A stretch of DNA of 64,000 nucleotides. It comes from Muribaculaceae bacterium (GTDB taxonomy: Bacteria; Bacteroidota; Bacteroidia; Bacteroidales; Muribaculaceae). A model generated the notes under the pieces. The model ran no database searches. It was not told the origin of the DNA and was given only the letters and a program-made list of their open reading frames with translations. Every line of letters starts with the position of its first letter. Within the stretch, counting starts at the first letter, position 1. The position numbers were made by a program, and so were the translations under genes. Location of the stretch: the NCBI GenBank assembly GCA_022509185.1, contig JAFLTS010000003.1:1-64000 (forward strand), given 5' to 3'. Below, in pieces: positions 16,781-25,790 of the stretch.

Positions 16781-17995
16781 TTGGAGGAGTTGAAAGGGAA
16801 ACATATAGTATTAGGAATTACGGGAGGTATAGCTGCTTATAAGTCGGTTATTCTACTTCGGTTATTGATAAAATCAGGGGCTGAAGTACAGGTGGTGATG
16901 ACTCCGAATTCAAAAGAGTTTGTAGCGCCGGTCACTTTCGCAAGCCTAAGCCAGAAACCGGTTGTGTCTGAATTTTTCACGGCTAACACCGGAGAATGGC
17001 ACAGTCATGTTGATTTAGGAATATGGGCCGATTTGATGGTGATAGCACCAGCTACCGCTTCTACTATATCCAAAATGGCACATGGTATGGCGGATAATAT
17101 GCTTGTTACAACCTATCTTTCAGCAAAAGAACCAGTGATGATAGCTCCTGCCATGGATCTTGATATGTGGAACCATCCTACTACACAAAGAAATATAAGG
17201 ATATTGGGTGAAGACGGAGTGATGATAATATCTCCCGGAAGCGGCTCACTTGCAAGTGGACTCCAAGGTAAAGGCAGGATGGCAGAACCGGAAGAAATTT
17301 TCCTTCAGATAGAGAAATTTTTTTCAAAGACAGAAGAACTGAAGGGAACAAAAGTTATGGTAACAGCAGGTCCAACTTATGAAAACATAGATCCTGTCAG
17401 GTTTATCGGTAATTATTCAAGTGGCAAGATGGGTTATGCTATTGCGGAGGAACTGGCCGAGAGAGGAGCTGAAGTTACTCTAATAAGTGGTCCCGTTAAT
17501 TTACCGGCTCCGGCTTCTCCCCTCATTAGAAAAATAAGTGTAACATCGGCCCGTGAAATGTTTGATGAATCCCAAAAGGCATTTAATACGGCAGATATTG
17601 CAATTTTTGCAGCAGCAGTAGCCGATTATGCTCCTGAGGTGCAGTTTGATAAAAAAATCAAAAGAGAGAAAGAGGAAGAATTATTAATAAGATTGAAGAG
17701 AAATCCGGATATAGCAGCTCAGTTAGGTAAAAATAAAGAGGGAAGACTAACTGTGGGGTTTGCACTTGAAACAGAGAAAGGTATAGATAATGCTTTAAAA
17801 AAACTGCAAACCAAGAATTTAGATCTAATAGTGCTCAATTCTTTAGAAGACCCTGAAGCGGGATTTATGAAAGACACAAATAAAATCACAATTATCTCTA
17901 AAGATGGAGAAAATTTGAAATATGGGGCGAAAAGTAAAAGAGAAGTTGCTATAGACATAATTGATGCAATTTTACGTTATAGAAAATATCATTGA
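16781..17995 (+). CDS. coaBC: Bifunctional phosphopantothenoylcysteine decarboxylase/phosphopantothenate-cysteine ligase
   Basis: Two consecutive steps of coenzyme A synthesis. The N-terminal flavoprotein CoaC domain has VLGITGGIAAYKSV near 11, FVAPVTFASLSQKPV near 46, the active-site histidine in WHSHVDLGIWADLMVIAPAT near 73, and MDLDMWNHPTTQ near 124. The C-terminal CoaB domain has VMVTAGPTYENIDPVRFIGN near 192 and SSGKMGYAIAEEL near 213. At 404 residues the length is normal. The start is non-ATG: TTG at 16781, or a second TTG at 16790. The gene lies 16 bases after the exonuclease gene. Confidence 0.96.
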   Translation: MEELKGKHIVLGITGGIAAYKSVILLRLLIKSGAEVQVVMTPNSKEFVAPVTFASLSQKPVVSEFFTANTGEWHSHVDLGIWADLMVIAPATASTISKMAHGMADNMLVTTYLSAKEPVMIAPAMDLDMWNHPTTQRNIRILGEDGVMIISPGSGSLASGLQGKGRMAEPEEIFLQIEKFFSKTEELKGTKVMVTAGPTYENIDPVRFIGNYSSGKMGYAIAEELAERGAEVTLISGPVNLPAPASPLIRKISVTSAREMFDESQKAFNTADIAIFAAAVADYAPEVQFDKKIKREKEEELLIRLKRNPDIAAQLGKNKEGRLTVGFALETEKGIDNALKKLQTKNLDLIVLNSLEDPEAGFMKDTNKITIISKDGENLKYGAKSKREVAIDIIDAILRYRKYH

Positions 17996-18023
17996 TTAGC
18001 CCCTTTATATTTCTTATTTTAAA

Positions 18024-18929
18024 ATGATTAAAAGATTCTTCCTTTTTTTAATATTAATTCTAAGTTCTTCATCGATCTTAAAAGCTCAGGAACTGCTTTG
18101 TACCGTAGAAGTTAATACCAGTTCGATTGAAGGGACTAATAAGAGTGTTTTTGAAACCCTCCAGCAGGCAATTTCAGAATATTTTAACGAGACTAAATGG
18201 ACAAATGCAATTTTTGCTCCCAACGAAAGAATTGAATGTAGATTCTTTTTAACTGTAAAAGAATATACCAACGACAGGATTAAAGGAGAATTACAGGTTC
18301 AACTTTCAAGGCCGGTCTATAATAGCACTTATACCACAACTCTTTTCAATTTTAAAGATAGCAAAATAGAGTTTGATTACAGGGAAGGTGAGCCTTTAAT
18401 ATTTAATGAAAATATCTGGAGCAATAATCTCACCGGCATCCTGGATTTTTATGCCTATCTTTTCCTTGCTTTGGATTTTGATTCGTTCTCTCCTCAGGGA
18501 GGACAGCCTTATTTTGATAAGGCTGCTACCGTGGTTCAACAGGCACAGAGTAGTGGAGAAATAGGATGGAGAGCCTTTGAAGATACGAGAAACCGGAGTG
18601 CCGTTCTTTCTGTTTTTACGGATGCGAATACCTCTATGATGAGGGATATGTTATATCAGTACCATCGTAAAGGACTGGATGAAATGGTGACTAGTCCTGA
18701 CAAAGGGAGAGCTTCAATAACTGAGAGCCTTGAAGCCATAAAAGAGGTGTATGATCATGCCCCCATGTCAGTGGGTCTATCAATTTTCAGGGATGCAAAA
18801 CTTGACGAACTTGTAAATGTCTATTCCAAAGCACCACAGACAGAAAGAGATCAGGTTTACGAACTTCTCCAACCCATATATCCAACAGACCGTCAGCGCC
18901 TGGAAAAAATTAAAAAACCGGAAGAATAA
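18024..18929 (+). CDS. DUF4835 family exported protein (PorD-type)
   Basis: A 301-residue exported protein with a clear signal peptide (residues 1-21, ending LKAQ). The body matches the DUF4835 family: VFETLQQAISEYFNETKW near 42, an ERIECRFFLTVKEY block near 68, SRPVYNSTYTTTLFNF near 94 and ILDFYAYLFLALDFDSFSPQ near 139. I recall that this family is now also labelled PorD of the type IX secretion system, which fits the SprA gene at the end of the window, but I cannot verify it here. Its stop overlaps the recN start by one base (TAATG). Confidence 0.8.
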   Translation: MIKRFFLFLILILSSSSILKAQELLCTVEVNTSSIEGTNKSVFETLQQAISEYFNETKWTNAIFAPNERIECRFFLTVKEYTNDRIKGELQVQLSRPVYNSTYTTTLFNFKDSKIEFDYREGEPLIFNENIWSNNLTGILDFYAYLFLALDFDSFSPQGGQPYFDKAATVVQQAQSSGEIGWRAFEDTRNRSAVLSVFTDANTSMMRDMLYQYHRKGLDEMVTSPDKGRASITESLEAIKEVYDHAPMSVGLSIFRDAKLDELVNVYSKAPQTERDQVYELLQPIYPTDRQRLEKIKKPEE

Positions 18930-20596
18930 TGCTTTCACGTCTTTCAATAGAGAACTATGCTTTAATAGATAAAACCACGATAGATTTCCATGAAGGATTT
19001 ACCGTGATTACAGGTGAAACCGGGGCCGGAAAGTCAATCATGCTGGATGCTTTAACTTTATTGCGTGGTGCAAGGGCAGATTCAAAAGCCATGGGAGACA
19101 AAGACAAAAAAACTGTGGTTGAAGGAGTTTTCACTCACCCCGAAAAATCAATTTCCTTAGTATGTGAGGAAAATGGAATAGAGTGGGATGACAATGAACT
19201 TATTTTAAGACGAGAGATTTCACCATCAGGCAAAAGTCGGGGATTTGTAAATGATACTCCGGTTACCTTGAATGTTCTTTCGCAAGTTTCGGAAAATCTG
19301 GTGGATATCCATTCCCAACATAGTAATTCATTACTGAATAAACCTCAGGAACAATTACATATAATAGATTCTTTTGGAGATAATACCTCATTAACGGAGT
19401 CTTATAAAACTGCTTTTCATAATTACGTTAAACTTCGGAACCAGATAAAAGCGATAAAAGAATCAATTGCAAGGAGTAAAGAAAATAAAGAATACATAAG
19501 CTTCAGGCTGGAACAGCTTGACAAACTTAAACCCAAAAGAGGAGAACTTGCTTCTCTGGAAAGAGAATTCGAGATCCTTAGTGAATCCGACAGAATAAAT
19601 TCTGCACTTACTGAATCCACACAGTTATTGGAAACTGACCAACTTTCTGTATTTAAGTTATTACAGAACGTAAATTCAATTTTAAGTGGCATTGATATCG
19701 GTTTATTAGATCCGGAAGGAAGAGATCAAATAATTGAAAGATTAAATTCACTTAAAATTGAGTTAAGAGACATCACTGACACTTTAAATGATTATTCTGA
19801 AAAAGTTTCTTCAGATCCGGAACGCTACGATAAAGTGCGTCAACGTATTGACAATATAGATGATGTCATGAAACGTTTTAAGGTAAAGGATGAGGAGGAA
19901 TTAGTGAGGCTTCATGAGAAACTTAAAGAAGAATGGTTAAACTTATCAGGAGATACAACTGACCTTAATGCTCTTGAGAACGAATTGAAGGAGAAGGCAA
20001 AAGATCTGAAAGAAAAGGCCGATCACCTGACAGCAGCCAGACAGAAAGCAGCTGAAAATTTATCTGAAACTATAATGAAAACGGTCATACCTTTGGGAAT
20101 GCCTAATATAAGGTTCAATGTAAAAATAGAAAAAGGGAAGATGACCATGGAAGGTCAAGATATAGTGACTTTCTATTGTAGCTTTAATAAGAATCATAAT
20201 GCTCAGCCTTTATCAGAGATAGCCTCCGGAGGAGAAATCTCCAGGGTGATGTTGGGGTTAAAATCGATTATGGCAAGGAAAATGGAATTGCCGACGATGA
20301 TTTTTGATGAAATAGATACGGGTGTTTCCGGAGAAATAGCCCATAAGATGGGTAAAATGATGAAAGCCATGTCAAAGAGTTTGCAAGTAATGTCTGTAAC
20401 TCACTTGCCTCAGGTTGCAGCAAGCGGTGATTCTCATCTTAAAGTATATAAGACTGACAATACAGATAAAACTATTTCTCAAGTGAAGGAGCTTAACCAA
20501 ATAGAAAGAGAAATAGAAATTGCCGGAATGTTATCGGGAAATAGTATAAATGATGTAGCTTTAGAAAATGCACGCATCCTTTTAAGTTCAGATTGA
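18929..20596 (+). CDS. recN: DNA repair protein RecN
   Basis: SMC-like ATPase of double-strand-break repair. The 555-residue protein has a Walker A GETGAGKS at residue ~30, RREISPSGKSRGFVNDTPV near 92 and VDIHSQHSNSLL near 124. A long coiled-coil centre follows (residues ~150-370). The ABC signature is LSEIASGGEISRVMLGLKS near 428, Walker B is PTMIFDEIDTGVSG near 455, and an H-loop lies in VTHLPQVAASGD near 486. Length is normal. It overlaps the DUF4835 gene by one base, and rlmB starts 2 bases after its stop. Confidence 0.96.
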   Translation: MLSRLSIENYALIDKTTIDFHEGFTVITGETGAGKSIMLDALTLLRGARADSKAMGDKDKKTVVEGVFTHPEKSISLVCEENGIEWDDNELILRREISPSGKSRGFVNDTPVTLNVLSQVSENLVDIHSQHSNSLLNKPQEQLHIIDSFGDNTSLTESYKTAFHNYVKLRNQIKAIKESIARSKENKEYISFRLEQLDKLKPKRGELASLEREFEILSESDRINSALTESTQLLETDQLSVFKLLQNVNSILSGIDIGLLDPEGRDQIIERLNSLKIELRDITDTLNDYSEKVSSDPERYDKVRQRIDNIDDVMKRFKVKDEEELVRLHEKLKEEWLNLSGDTTDLNALENELKEKAKDLKEKADHLTAARQKAAENLSETIMKTVIPLGMPNIRFNVKIEKGKMTMEGQDIVTFYCSFNKNHNAQPLSEIASGGEISRVMLGLKSIMARKMELPTMIFDEIDTGVSGEIAHKMGKMMKAMSKSLQVMSVTHLPQVAASGDSHLKVYKTDNTDKTISQVKELNQIEREIEIAGMLSGNSINDVALENARILLSSD

Positions 20597-20598
20597 TA

Positions 20599-21333
20599 AT
20601 GGAAAGATCAGATTATATTTTTGGGATTAGACCGATACTTGAAGCTATAGAAGCCGGAAAAAGTATTGATAAAATTCTAATGAAACGAGAGTTATCAGGT
20701 GAGCTTTCAAAAGAACTTTTATTGAAAGCAAAAGAATATGATATTCTCGTGCAAAAAGTTCCGAATGAGAAACTCAATCGGATTACAATGAAAAATCATC
20801 AGGGAGTAATAGCCATAGTCTGTCCGGTTAGGTATTATGATCTTCAAAATATAATAGCTTCTTTGTATGAAGAAGGTAAGACTCCTCTTGGAATTATGCT
20901 TGATGGAGTTACTGATGCAAGAAATTTCGGAGCTATTGCACGAAGTGCTGAATGTGCCGGAGCGGATTTTATAATTATACCGGAAAGAGGCAGTGCGTCG
21001 GTTACATCCGATTCTGTAAGAGCATCGGCAGGAGCTTTGTTTCATATTCCCGTTTGTCGTGTCAAAGATCTCCCTAAAGCTATAATTGAGCTTCATGATA
21101 ATGGATATAAGGTGGTTGGAGCATCAGAAAAAAGCCATCAAAATTACACTGATATAGATTATAAGGTGCCGGTAGTAATAGTAATGGGAGCGGAAGATAA
21201 TGGTTTATCTTCAGAAGTATTGAGAAAATGTGATGAACTTGGTGCTATACCAATCTTGGGAAAAGTTGGCTCACTTAATGTTTCTGTGGCTTGTGGTGTG
21301 ATGCTCTATGAAGCTGTTAGACAAAGACTGTGA
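20599..21333 (+). CDS. rlmB: 23S rRNA (guanosine-2'-O)-methyltransferase RlmB / SpoU family
   Basis: A SPOUT-fold 2'-O-methyltransferase, about 244 residues. It has the N-terminal substrate-binding domain (IFGIRPILEAIEAGKSIDKI) and the three SpoU motifs: GIMLDGVTDARNFGAIARSA, VIVMGAEDNGLSSEVL and IPILGKVGSLNVSVACGVML. RlmB is the best-known member; an unassigned rRNA or tRNA target is possible. I chose the ATG at 20599, two bases after the recN stop, over the TTG two codons earlier. Confidence 0.88.
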   Translation: MERSDYIFGIRPILEAIEAGKSIDKILMKRELSGELSKELLLKAKEYDILVQKVPNEKLNRITMKNHQGVIAIVCPVRYYDLQNIIASLYEEGKTPLGIMLDGVTDARNFGAIARSAECAGADFIIIPERGSASVTSDSVRASAGALFHIPVCRVKDLPKAIIELHDNGYKVVGASEKSHQNYTDIDYKVPVVIVMGAEDNGLSSEVLRKCDELGAIPILGKVGSLNVSVACGVMLYEAVRQRL

Positions 21334-21336
21334 AGT

Positions 21337-21367
21337 TTTGTCATCATTGTAGATTTGGTTAAATTTG
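21337..21367 (+). promoter_or_regulatory. Promoter of the nusB-yajC operon
   Basis: TTTG at 21337-21340 and TAAATTTG at 21360-21367 are 19 bases apart, a full Bacteroidetes match. A 5' leader of about 60 bases follows before nusB. Confidence 0.75.
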
Positions 21368-21434
21368 CAGTAGCTTTATAAGTAGAAAAAATTTATATTG
21401 CTGATTAAAGAAGGATAACGATATATTTTAAATT

Positions 21435-22841
21435 ATGATAAATCGGGTATTAATAAGAATGAAGACAGTGCAACTTCTTTATTCTTATTTATTGGTGGAG
21501 AAACCTTTTGGATTGGAATCTCAACCTTTCGCTCCAACTAAAGAAAAGAGATTTGCTTACAATCTATATATGGATTTAGTATATCTTATGATGGATCTCT
21601 CTAAAAAGGTGGTAGGAAAAAATAGAAAAACACCTTTAGAAGATACCAGATTTATCATAAAGGTAGAAAAGGATGACCGGATAAAGTCAATGGGCATAAA
21701 ATACGCTGACGGATCATTTCCTTTTACATCAGTAGAGCCACATCTAATAGAAGCAATAAAAAACAGCCTTCTATTCAGAGAATTTGAAAAAAATCGATCC
21801 GAGGGTTTAACAACAGATAATTTTTGGGAGAATACATTTAATTCCCTCATAATTACAGATAGCGAAGTTAATAAAGTAATTAGGGAGTTTCCGGGATATT
21901 CTTTATCTGGAGAGGAAAGAATGAAACAGACAATGGAAGAAACCTTCAGGAATTTCTATTCTTCTAAAGATAATATAGAAGATTCCCTAAAGACTCTCCA
22001 ATTAAGTATGGCAAAGGCAAGGGATTTATATATGCGTCTGTTGGCTTTACCTGTGGAATTAACAAGACTAAGGTCAGATCAACTGGAACTTAACAGAAGA
22101 AAATATCTTGCTACCGCAGCTGACCTGAATCCCAATATGAAGTTTGTGGATAACACAGTAGCCAGAGAGATAGAAAATAATTACTCATTTGATAAATATA
22201 TCGAAGACAATCATCTTTCATGGAGAGTTGAAGACCCAGAACTTCTGGAAATATTACTTAAAAAAATTCTTGATTCTGAAATCTACAGAAAATATGAAGA
22301 ATCTTCCGATTCCGGAATACATCAAGATGCAGAGTTCTGGAAAGATGTTTTTACAGAAATTATCTTAAATGATAAAGATTTCCTTGAATATCTGGAAAAT
22401 AAATCCGTTTTCTGGAATGATGATCTGGAAATCATGGGTTCTTTTGTTTTGAAAACATTAAAAAGAATAGAGAACCCGGAAACCAGAGAAGATTCTGTTA
22501 TGCCCATGTATAAGGATGGAGACAACGGTAAAGATGCCAGATTTGGAAGCGAGCTCTTTAATTACGTAATACGCAATAAAGATATCTATCGTAAATATAT
22601 AGATGATGTTCTGGCTCGAGACAAATGGGAAACAGAACGCCTTGCATTCATGGATGTAGTTATAACTATGACGGCCTTGGCTGAAATTATTAATTATCCG
22701 GAGATACCCCTTAATGTCAGCATTAACGAATATATAGAGATAGCAAAAAGTTATAGTTCTGCAAAGAGCGGACAATTTGTGCACGGGTTACTTTCTTCTT
22801 TGATCGAAAGTTTGAGAGGAGAAGGTATAATTCATAAATAA
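21435..22841 (+). CDS. nusB: Transcription antitermination factor NusB, enlarged
   Basis: NusB binds boxA RNA with S10 during rRNA transcription. The N-terminus MINRVLIRMKTVQLLYSYLL and the C-terminal domain (ERLAFMDVVITMTALAEI near 412 and SINEYIEIAKSYSSAKSGQF near 439) are clearly those of Bacteroidetes NusB. Family members I remember are about 310 residues; this one is 468. The extra part lies at about residues 21-165 and resembles the next segment: PHLIEAIKNSLLFREFEKN...FWENTFNSLIITD (near 102-141) against PELLEILLKKILDSEIYRKY...FWKDVFTEIILND (near 248-293). An internal duplication is likely. yajC starts 17 bases downstream. Confidence 0.88.
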   Translation: MINRVLIRMKTVQLLYSYLLVEKPFGLESQPFAPTKEKRFAYNLYMDLVYLMMDLSKKVVGKNRKTPLEDTRFIIKVEKDDRIKSMGIKYADGSFPFTSVEPHLIEAIKNSLLFREFEKNRSEGLTTDNFWENTFNSLIITDSEVNKVIREFPGYSLSGEERMKQTMEETFRNFYSSKDNIEDSLKTLQLSMAKARDLYMRLLALPVELTRLRSDQLELNRRKYLATAADLNPNMKFVDNTVAREIENNYSFDKYIEDNHLSWRVEDPELLEILLKKILDSEIYRKYEESSDSGIHQDAEFWKDVFTEIILNDKDFLEYLENKSVFWNDDLEIMGSFVLKTLKRIENPETREDSVMPMYKDGDNGKDARFGSELFNYVIRNKDIYRKYIDDVLARDKWETERLAFMDVVITMTALAEIINYPEIPLNVSINEYIEIAKSYSSAKSGQFVHGLLSSLIESLRGEGIIHK

Positions 22842-22858
22842 CAGAAATAAAATTATAA

Positions 22859-23185
22859 ATGATGAATACATTAAATTCAATGGTATTGTTACAGAGTGAA
22901 TCTGCCGGCGGAGGATTCAGTGGAATGATTATGATCATAGCCATGATTGTGATCTTCTATTTCTTTATGATACGTCCCCAGTCGAAAAAACAGAAAGAAA
23001 TAAAGAAAGCCCGTGAGGCCATGCAGAAAGGCGATAACGTGGTCACAGCAGGAGGAATACATGGGAAAATTAAGGAAGTTTCAGACAATACTCTTTTGAT
23101 AGAAGTAGCTCCAGGTGTTTCTTTAAAGGTAGATAAGGCATCGGTTTTTCCTGCCGGACAACAGGAGACAGTAACAAAACAATAA
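22859..23185 (+). CDS. yajC: Preprotein translocase subunit YajC
   Basis: Small inner-membrane protein associated with the SecDF-YajC complex. The 108-residue protein has one membrane segment (MIMIIAMIVIFYFFMIRPQ, residues ~23-41) followed by the family signature QSKKQKEIKKAREAMQKGD and a soluble domain with VVTAGGIHGKIKEV. Length is normal. It sits between nusB and a YbbR-like gene in one plus-strand run. Confidence 0.93.
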   Translation: MMNTLNSMVLLQSESAGGGFSGMIMIIAMIVIFYFFMIRPQSKKQKEIKKAREAMQKGDNVVTAGGIHGKIKEVSDNTLLIEVAPGVSLKVDKASVFPAGQQETVTKQ

Positions 23186-23205
23186 ATCCATAAAGACGGA
23201 TTATT

Positions 23206-24183
23206 ATGCGCCGTCGATATGAAAATGCTAAAGAGCGATGGCGAGTCTTGAGAAGTACCTCGGGATTCAAGAATGCCATGCTCTTTCTTATTTTTGTAAT
23301 CGTCAGTGCGGTATTCTGGTTTATATTAGCTCTCAACGATAGTGCTCAGGATCATTTCAATGTAAATATCAGGATTGTCAATCAACCTGATTCAGTCACA
23401 TTTATCAGTGATGTGCCGGAACGTCTGCATGTCTCAGTGAGTGATAAAGGCACAAATCTTTGGCGAAACGGCTATCTGAAACATCCAACTATTAATATTG
23501 ATTTCAAAGAGTATGCCGGCGACGGAATATTAAAATATTCCTACAACGACCTTATTTCCTCCTTAAGAGAGAGCTTCGGAGGTTCGGCTTTGATTACATC
23601 GGTATCTCTGGATTCACTTCAACTTTCTTATACCACTAATCCCGGTAAAAAAGTACCGATACTTGTAAATTGCCAGGTTTTCCCATCCTCAGGCACTACT
23701 TTAGAAGGAAGTGTGAAAGCCTCGCCAGGGAGTGTCACTGTATATGGGACAAAAGAGGTGTTGGATACTATTCATTATGTTTCAACAGAACCTGTGGTTT
23801 TAAGGGATATCAATGAAACCACCGTGATGGAAGTTAAGGTAAGTAAATTATCTAAAGCAAGAGCTATACCGGCAAAAGTGGTTTTAACAGTGCCTATTGA
23901 ACCTTTGGTACAGAAGCAGGCTTTAATTACGGTTGATACTGAAAATGTTCCTGAGGGTGAGGAATTATTGCTTTTCCCTTCAAAGGTGCCTGTAGAATAT
24001 TATGTAGCCATGAGCAGGCTTAACGATGATGAAGACAGTAATATAAAATTAGTGGTAAATTATAATGATGTACATGCCACACATAATGGAAAACTGCCAA
24101 TCAGTACCAGAAAATTCCCGGATCGACTGAAAAATCTGCGTTTGAAGACAGATAGTGTGGAATACGCTATTGTAAAAGATTAA
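23206..24183 (+). CDS. YbbR-like domain protein
   Basis: A 325-residue membrane-anchored protein. Residues 1-20 are basic and cytoplasmic, a single membrane segment runs from about 25 to 44 (MLFLIFVIVSAVFWFILALN), and the rest is extracytoplasmic with repeated YbbR-type beta modules (e.g. VPERLHVSVSDKG, KASPGSVTVYGTKEVLDTI, PAKVVLTVPIEP). YbbR proteins such as CdaR regulate a diadenylate cyclase in Firmicutes, but no such gene is nearby, so the role here is open. The next gene, coaE, starts 2 bases after its stop. Confidence 0.82.
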   Translation: MRRRYENAKERWRVLRSTSGFKNAMLFLIFVIVSAVFWFILALNDSAQDHFNVNIRIVNQPDSVTFISDVPERLHVSVSDKGTNLWRNGYLKHPTINIDFKEYAGDGILKYSYNDLISSLRESFGGSALITSVSLDSLQLSYTTNPGKKVPILVNCQVFPSSGTTLEGSVKASPGSVTVYGTKEVLDTIHYVSTEPVVLRDINETTVMEVKVSKLSKARAIPAKVVLTVPIEPLVQKQALITVDTENVPEGEELLLFPSKVPVEYYVAMSRLNDDEDSNIKLVVNYNDVHATHNGKLPISTRKFPDRLKNLRLKTDSVEYAIVKD

Positions 24184-24185
24184 AA

Positions 24186-24782
24186 ATGACCCGTAATATT
24201 ACAATAGGTATAACAGGAGGGATCGGGACCGGCAAGAGTGTTGTCTCAAGAGTGCTCCGTTGTAATGGTTTCAAAGTTTATGACTGTGATAGTGAGGCAA
24301 AGCGCCTTATGAGAGATGATGCTCATATTAAACAGACCTTAATAGATCATTTCGGGAAAGATATTTATTTAGAGAACGGCATGATTAACAAATCTGCTTT
24401 GGCCTCTATTATCTTTCAAAATGAAAAAGAACTCCTGTTTGTAAATAAAATAGTACACGCCGCTGTTAGGGAAGATATTGAGAGAAAAAGAAAAGATACT
24501 CCCGGCCTCTTCTTTATTGAATCTGCTATTTTAGCCTCTTCAAACGTAATTAAAGAATGTCAGATTGTATGGGTGGTAAATGCTCCCCTTAAAGTAAGGT
24601 TGAAAAGGATAGAAGCAAGGGATCATACCTCAGAAGAAGATATTAAGAAAAGAATTAACAGTCAGAGGAAGGAACTAAATTTGCTAAATGGTGTAAAAAC
24701 GGTAAATTTGGTTAATGATAACCGTCATCCCTTATTAATTAAAATACTAAAGGAAACAGAAAAATTAGAAAATAAAAATTAA
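24186..24782 (+). CDS. coaE: Dephospho-CoA kinase
   Basis: Last step of coenzyme A synthesis, phosphorylating the ribose 3'-OH of dephospho-CoA. The 198-residue protein has the P-loop GITGGIGTGKSVVSRVL (residues 8-24), the CoA-binding YDCDSEAKRLM near 32, a FIESAILASSN segment near 117 and a lid region RLKRIEARDHTSEEDIKKRI near 138. Length is normal. Two CoA genes (coaBC and coaE) occur in this window but in different operons. Confidence 0.95.
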   Translation: MTRNITIGITGGIGTGKSVVSRVLRCNGFKVYDCDSEAKRLMRDDAHIKQTLIDHFGKDIYLENGMINKSALASIIFQNEKELLFVNKIVHAAVREDIERKRKDTPGLFFIESAILASSNVIKECQIVWVVNAPLKVRLKRIEARDHTSEEDIKKRINSQRKELNLLNGVKTVNLVNDNRHPLLIKILKETEKLENKN

Positions 24783-24789
24783 AGAATAT

Positions 24790-25233
24790 ATGTTGAAAGA
24801 AATTTTGGCTATAACGGGTAAACCTGGCCTTTTCAAGATTGTAAGCCACAATGGAAAGAGTCTGATTGTGGAAGATTTAACCAGCTCTAAAAGATTTCCG
24901 GTATCCATGAGAGACAGAGTGATGTCTTTAGGAGATATCGCCATGTATACAGAGAATGAAGATAAACCGTTAGGAGAAATTCTTGACGTTATTTATGAAA
25001 AAGAAAATGGAGCACCTATAGACGTTAAATCGTTAGTGGCCTCTAAAGGCTTGAAAGAAAAATTTGAGGAATACGTACCTGATTTCGACAAGGAAAGAGT
25101 GCATGATAGTGATATTAAAAAGCTTTTCTCCTGGTATAATTTATTGCTTGACAACGGCTTCACTAAATTCACAGAAGAAGAAACCGAAGAGGAAGGAAAA
25201 GAAGAAAAAGAACCTGAGAATAATGATAAATAA
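24790..25233 (+). CDS. DUF5606 family protein
   Basis: A 147-residue cytoplasmic protein whose start LKEILAITGKPGLFKIVSHN and following SLIVEDLTSSKRFPVS place it in the DUF5606 family, common and mostly single-copy in Bacteroidetes. The N-terminal 50 residues look like a small SH3-like barrel, the middle is helical (EKFEEYVPDFDKERVH), and the C-terminus is a glutamate- and lysine-rich tail. No function is known to me. It ends the nusB-to-coaE run, facing nrdG. Confidence 0.75.
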   Translation: MLKEILAITGKPGLFKIVSHNGKSLIVEDLTSSKRFPVSMRDRVMSLGDIAMYTENEDKPLGEILDVIYEKENGAPIDVKSLVASKGLKEKFEEYVPDFDKERVHDSDIKKLFSWYNLLLDNGFTKFTEEETEEEGKEEKEPENNDK

Positions 25234-25280
25234 ACTTCCGAAAAGTTTATTTATTCTTCACCAGTAAAAGGGGAAAGATT

Positions 25281-25790
25281 TTAAAGATACATAGATTTAT
25301 GAAGTGAGAGAATACCCGAATCGAGGGATTCTCTCACTAAAATTATTCGCTGGTTGGATGATCCTCTGAAAGCCAGATCAATATCCCTCAAGTTCAGTAT
25401 AAATCTACCATCCACTAAGACATCGGCTTTACTTATAGCATTAGTTAAGGCTGGAGAAGAAAGAATCTCTTCCCAGGTATAGCCGGTATATACCCATACA
25501 TTACGCCCCTTTTCTTTTATTTTTTCTATAAGAATTTCAAGGGCTTCAGGATATAAAAGAGGGTCACCTCCCGTAATTGTTACATCGAAATCTTCCTCCT
25601 CAATAACTCTTAATATTTCCTCAAGATGGAATTCAGTTCCTGAATTTGAATCCCAACTTTGAGGATTATGACACCCCTCACAATGGTGTGGGCAACCAGC
25701 GAGATAGATGGAAGTACGCAAACCCGGACCATCTACCGTAGTGCCCTTTATAATATTTAATACATTATAGCACTTATCAGACTTATTCAT
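25281..25790 (-). CDS. nrdG: Anaerobic ribonucleotide reductase activating protein
   Basis: Radical-SAM enzyme that installs the glycyl radical on NrdD. The 169-residue protein has GTTVDGPGLRTSIYLAGC and the cluster motif CPHHCEGC (residues ~33-40, CxxxCxxC), then VTITGGDPLLYPEALEIL near 72 and NVWVYTGYTWEEI near 95. Length is normal. Its start overlaps the end of nrdD by eight bases, so the pair is coupled. Confidence 0.95.
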   Translation of the reverse strand: MNKSDKCYNVLNIIKGTTVDGPGLRTSIYLAGCPHHCEGCHNPQSWDSNSGTEFHLEEILRVIEEEDFDVTITGGDPLLYPEALEILIEKIKEKGRNVWVYTGYTWEEILSSPALTNAISKADVLVDGRFILNLRDIDLAFRGSSNQRIILVRESLDSGILSLHKSMYL

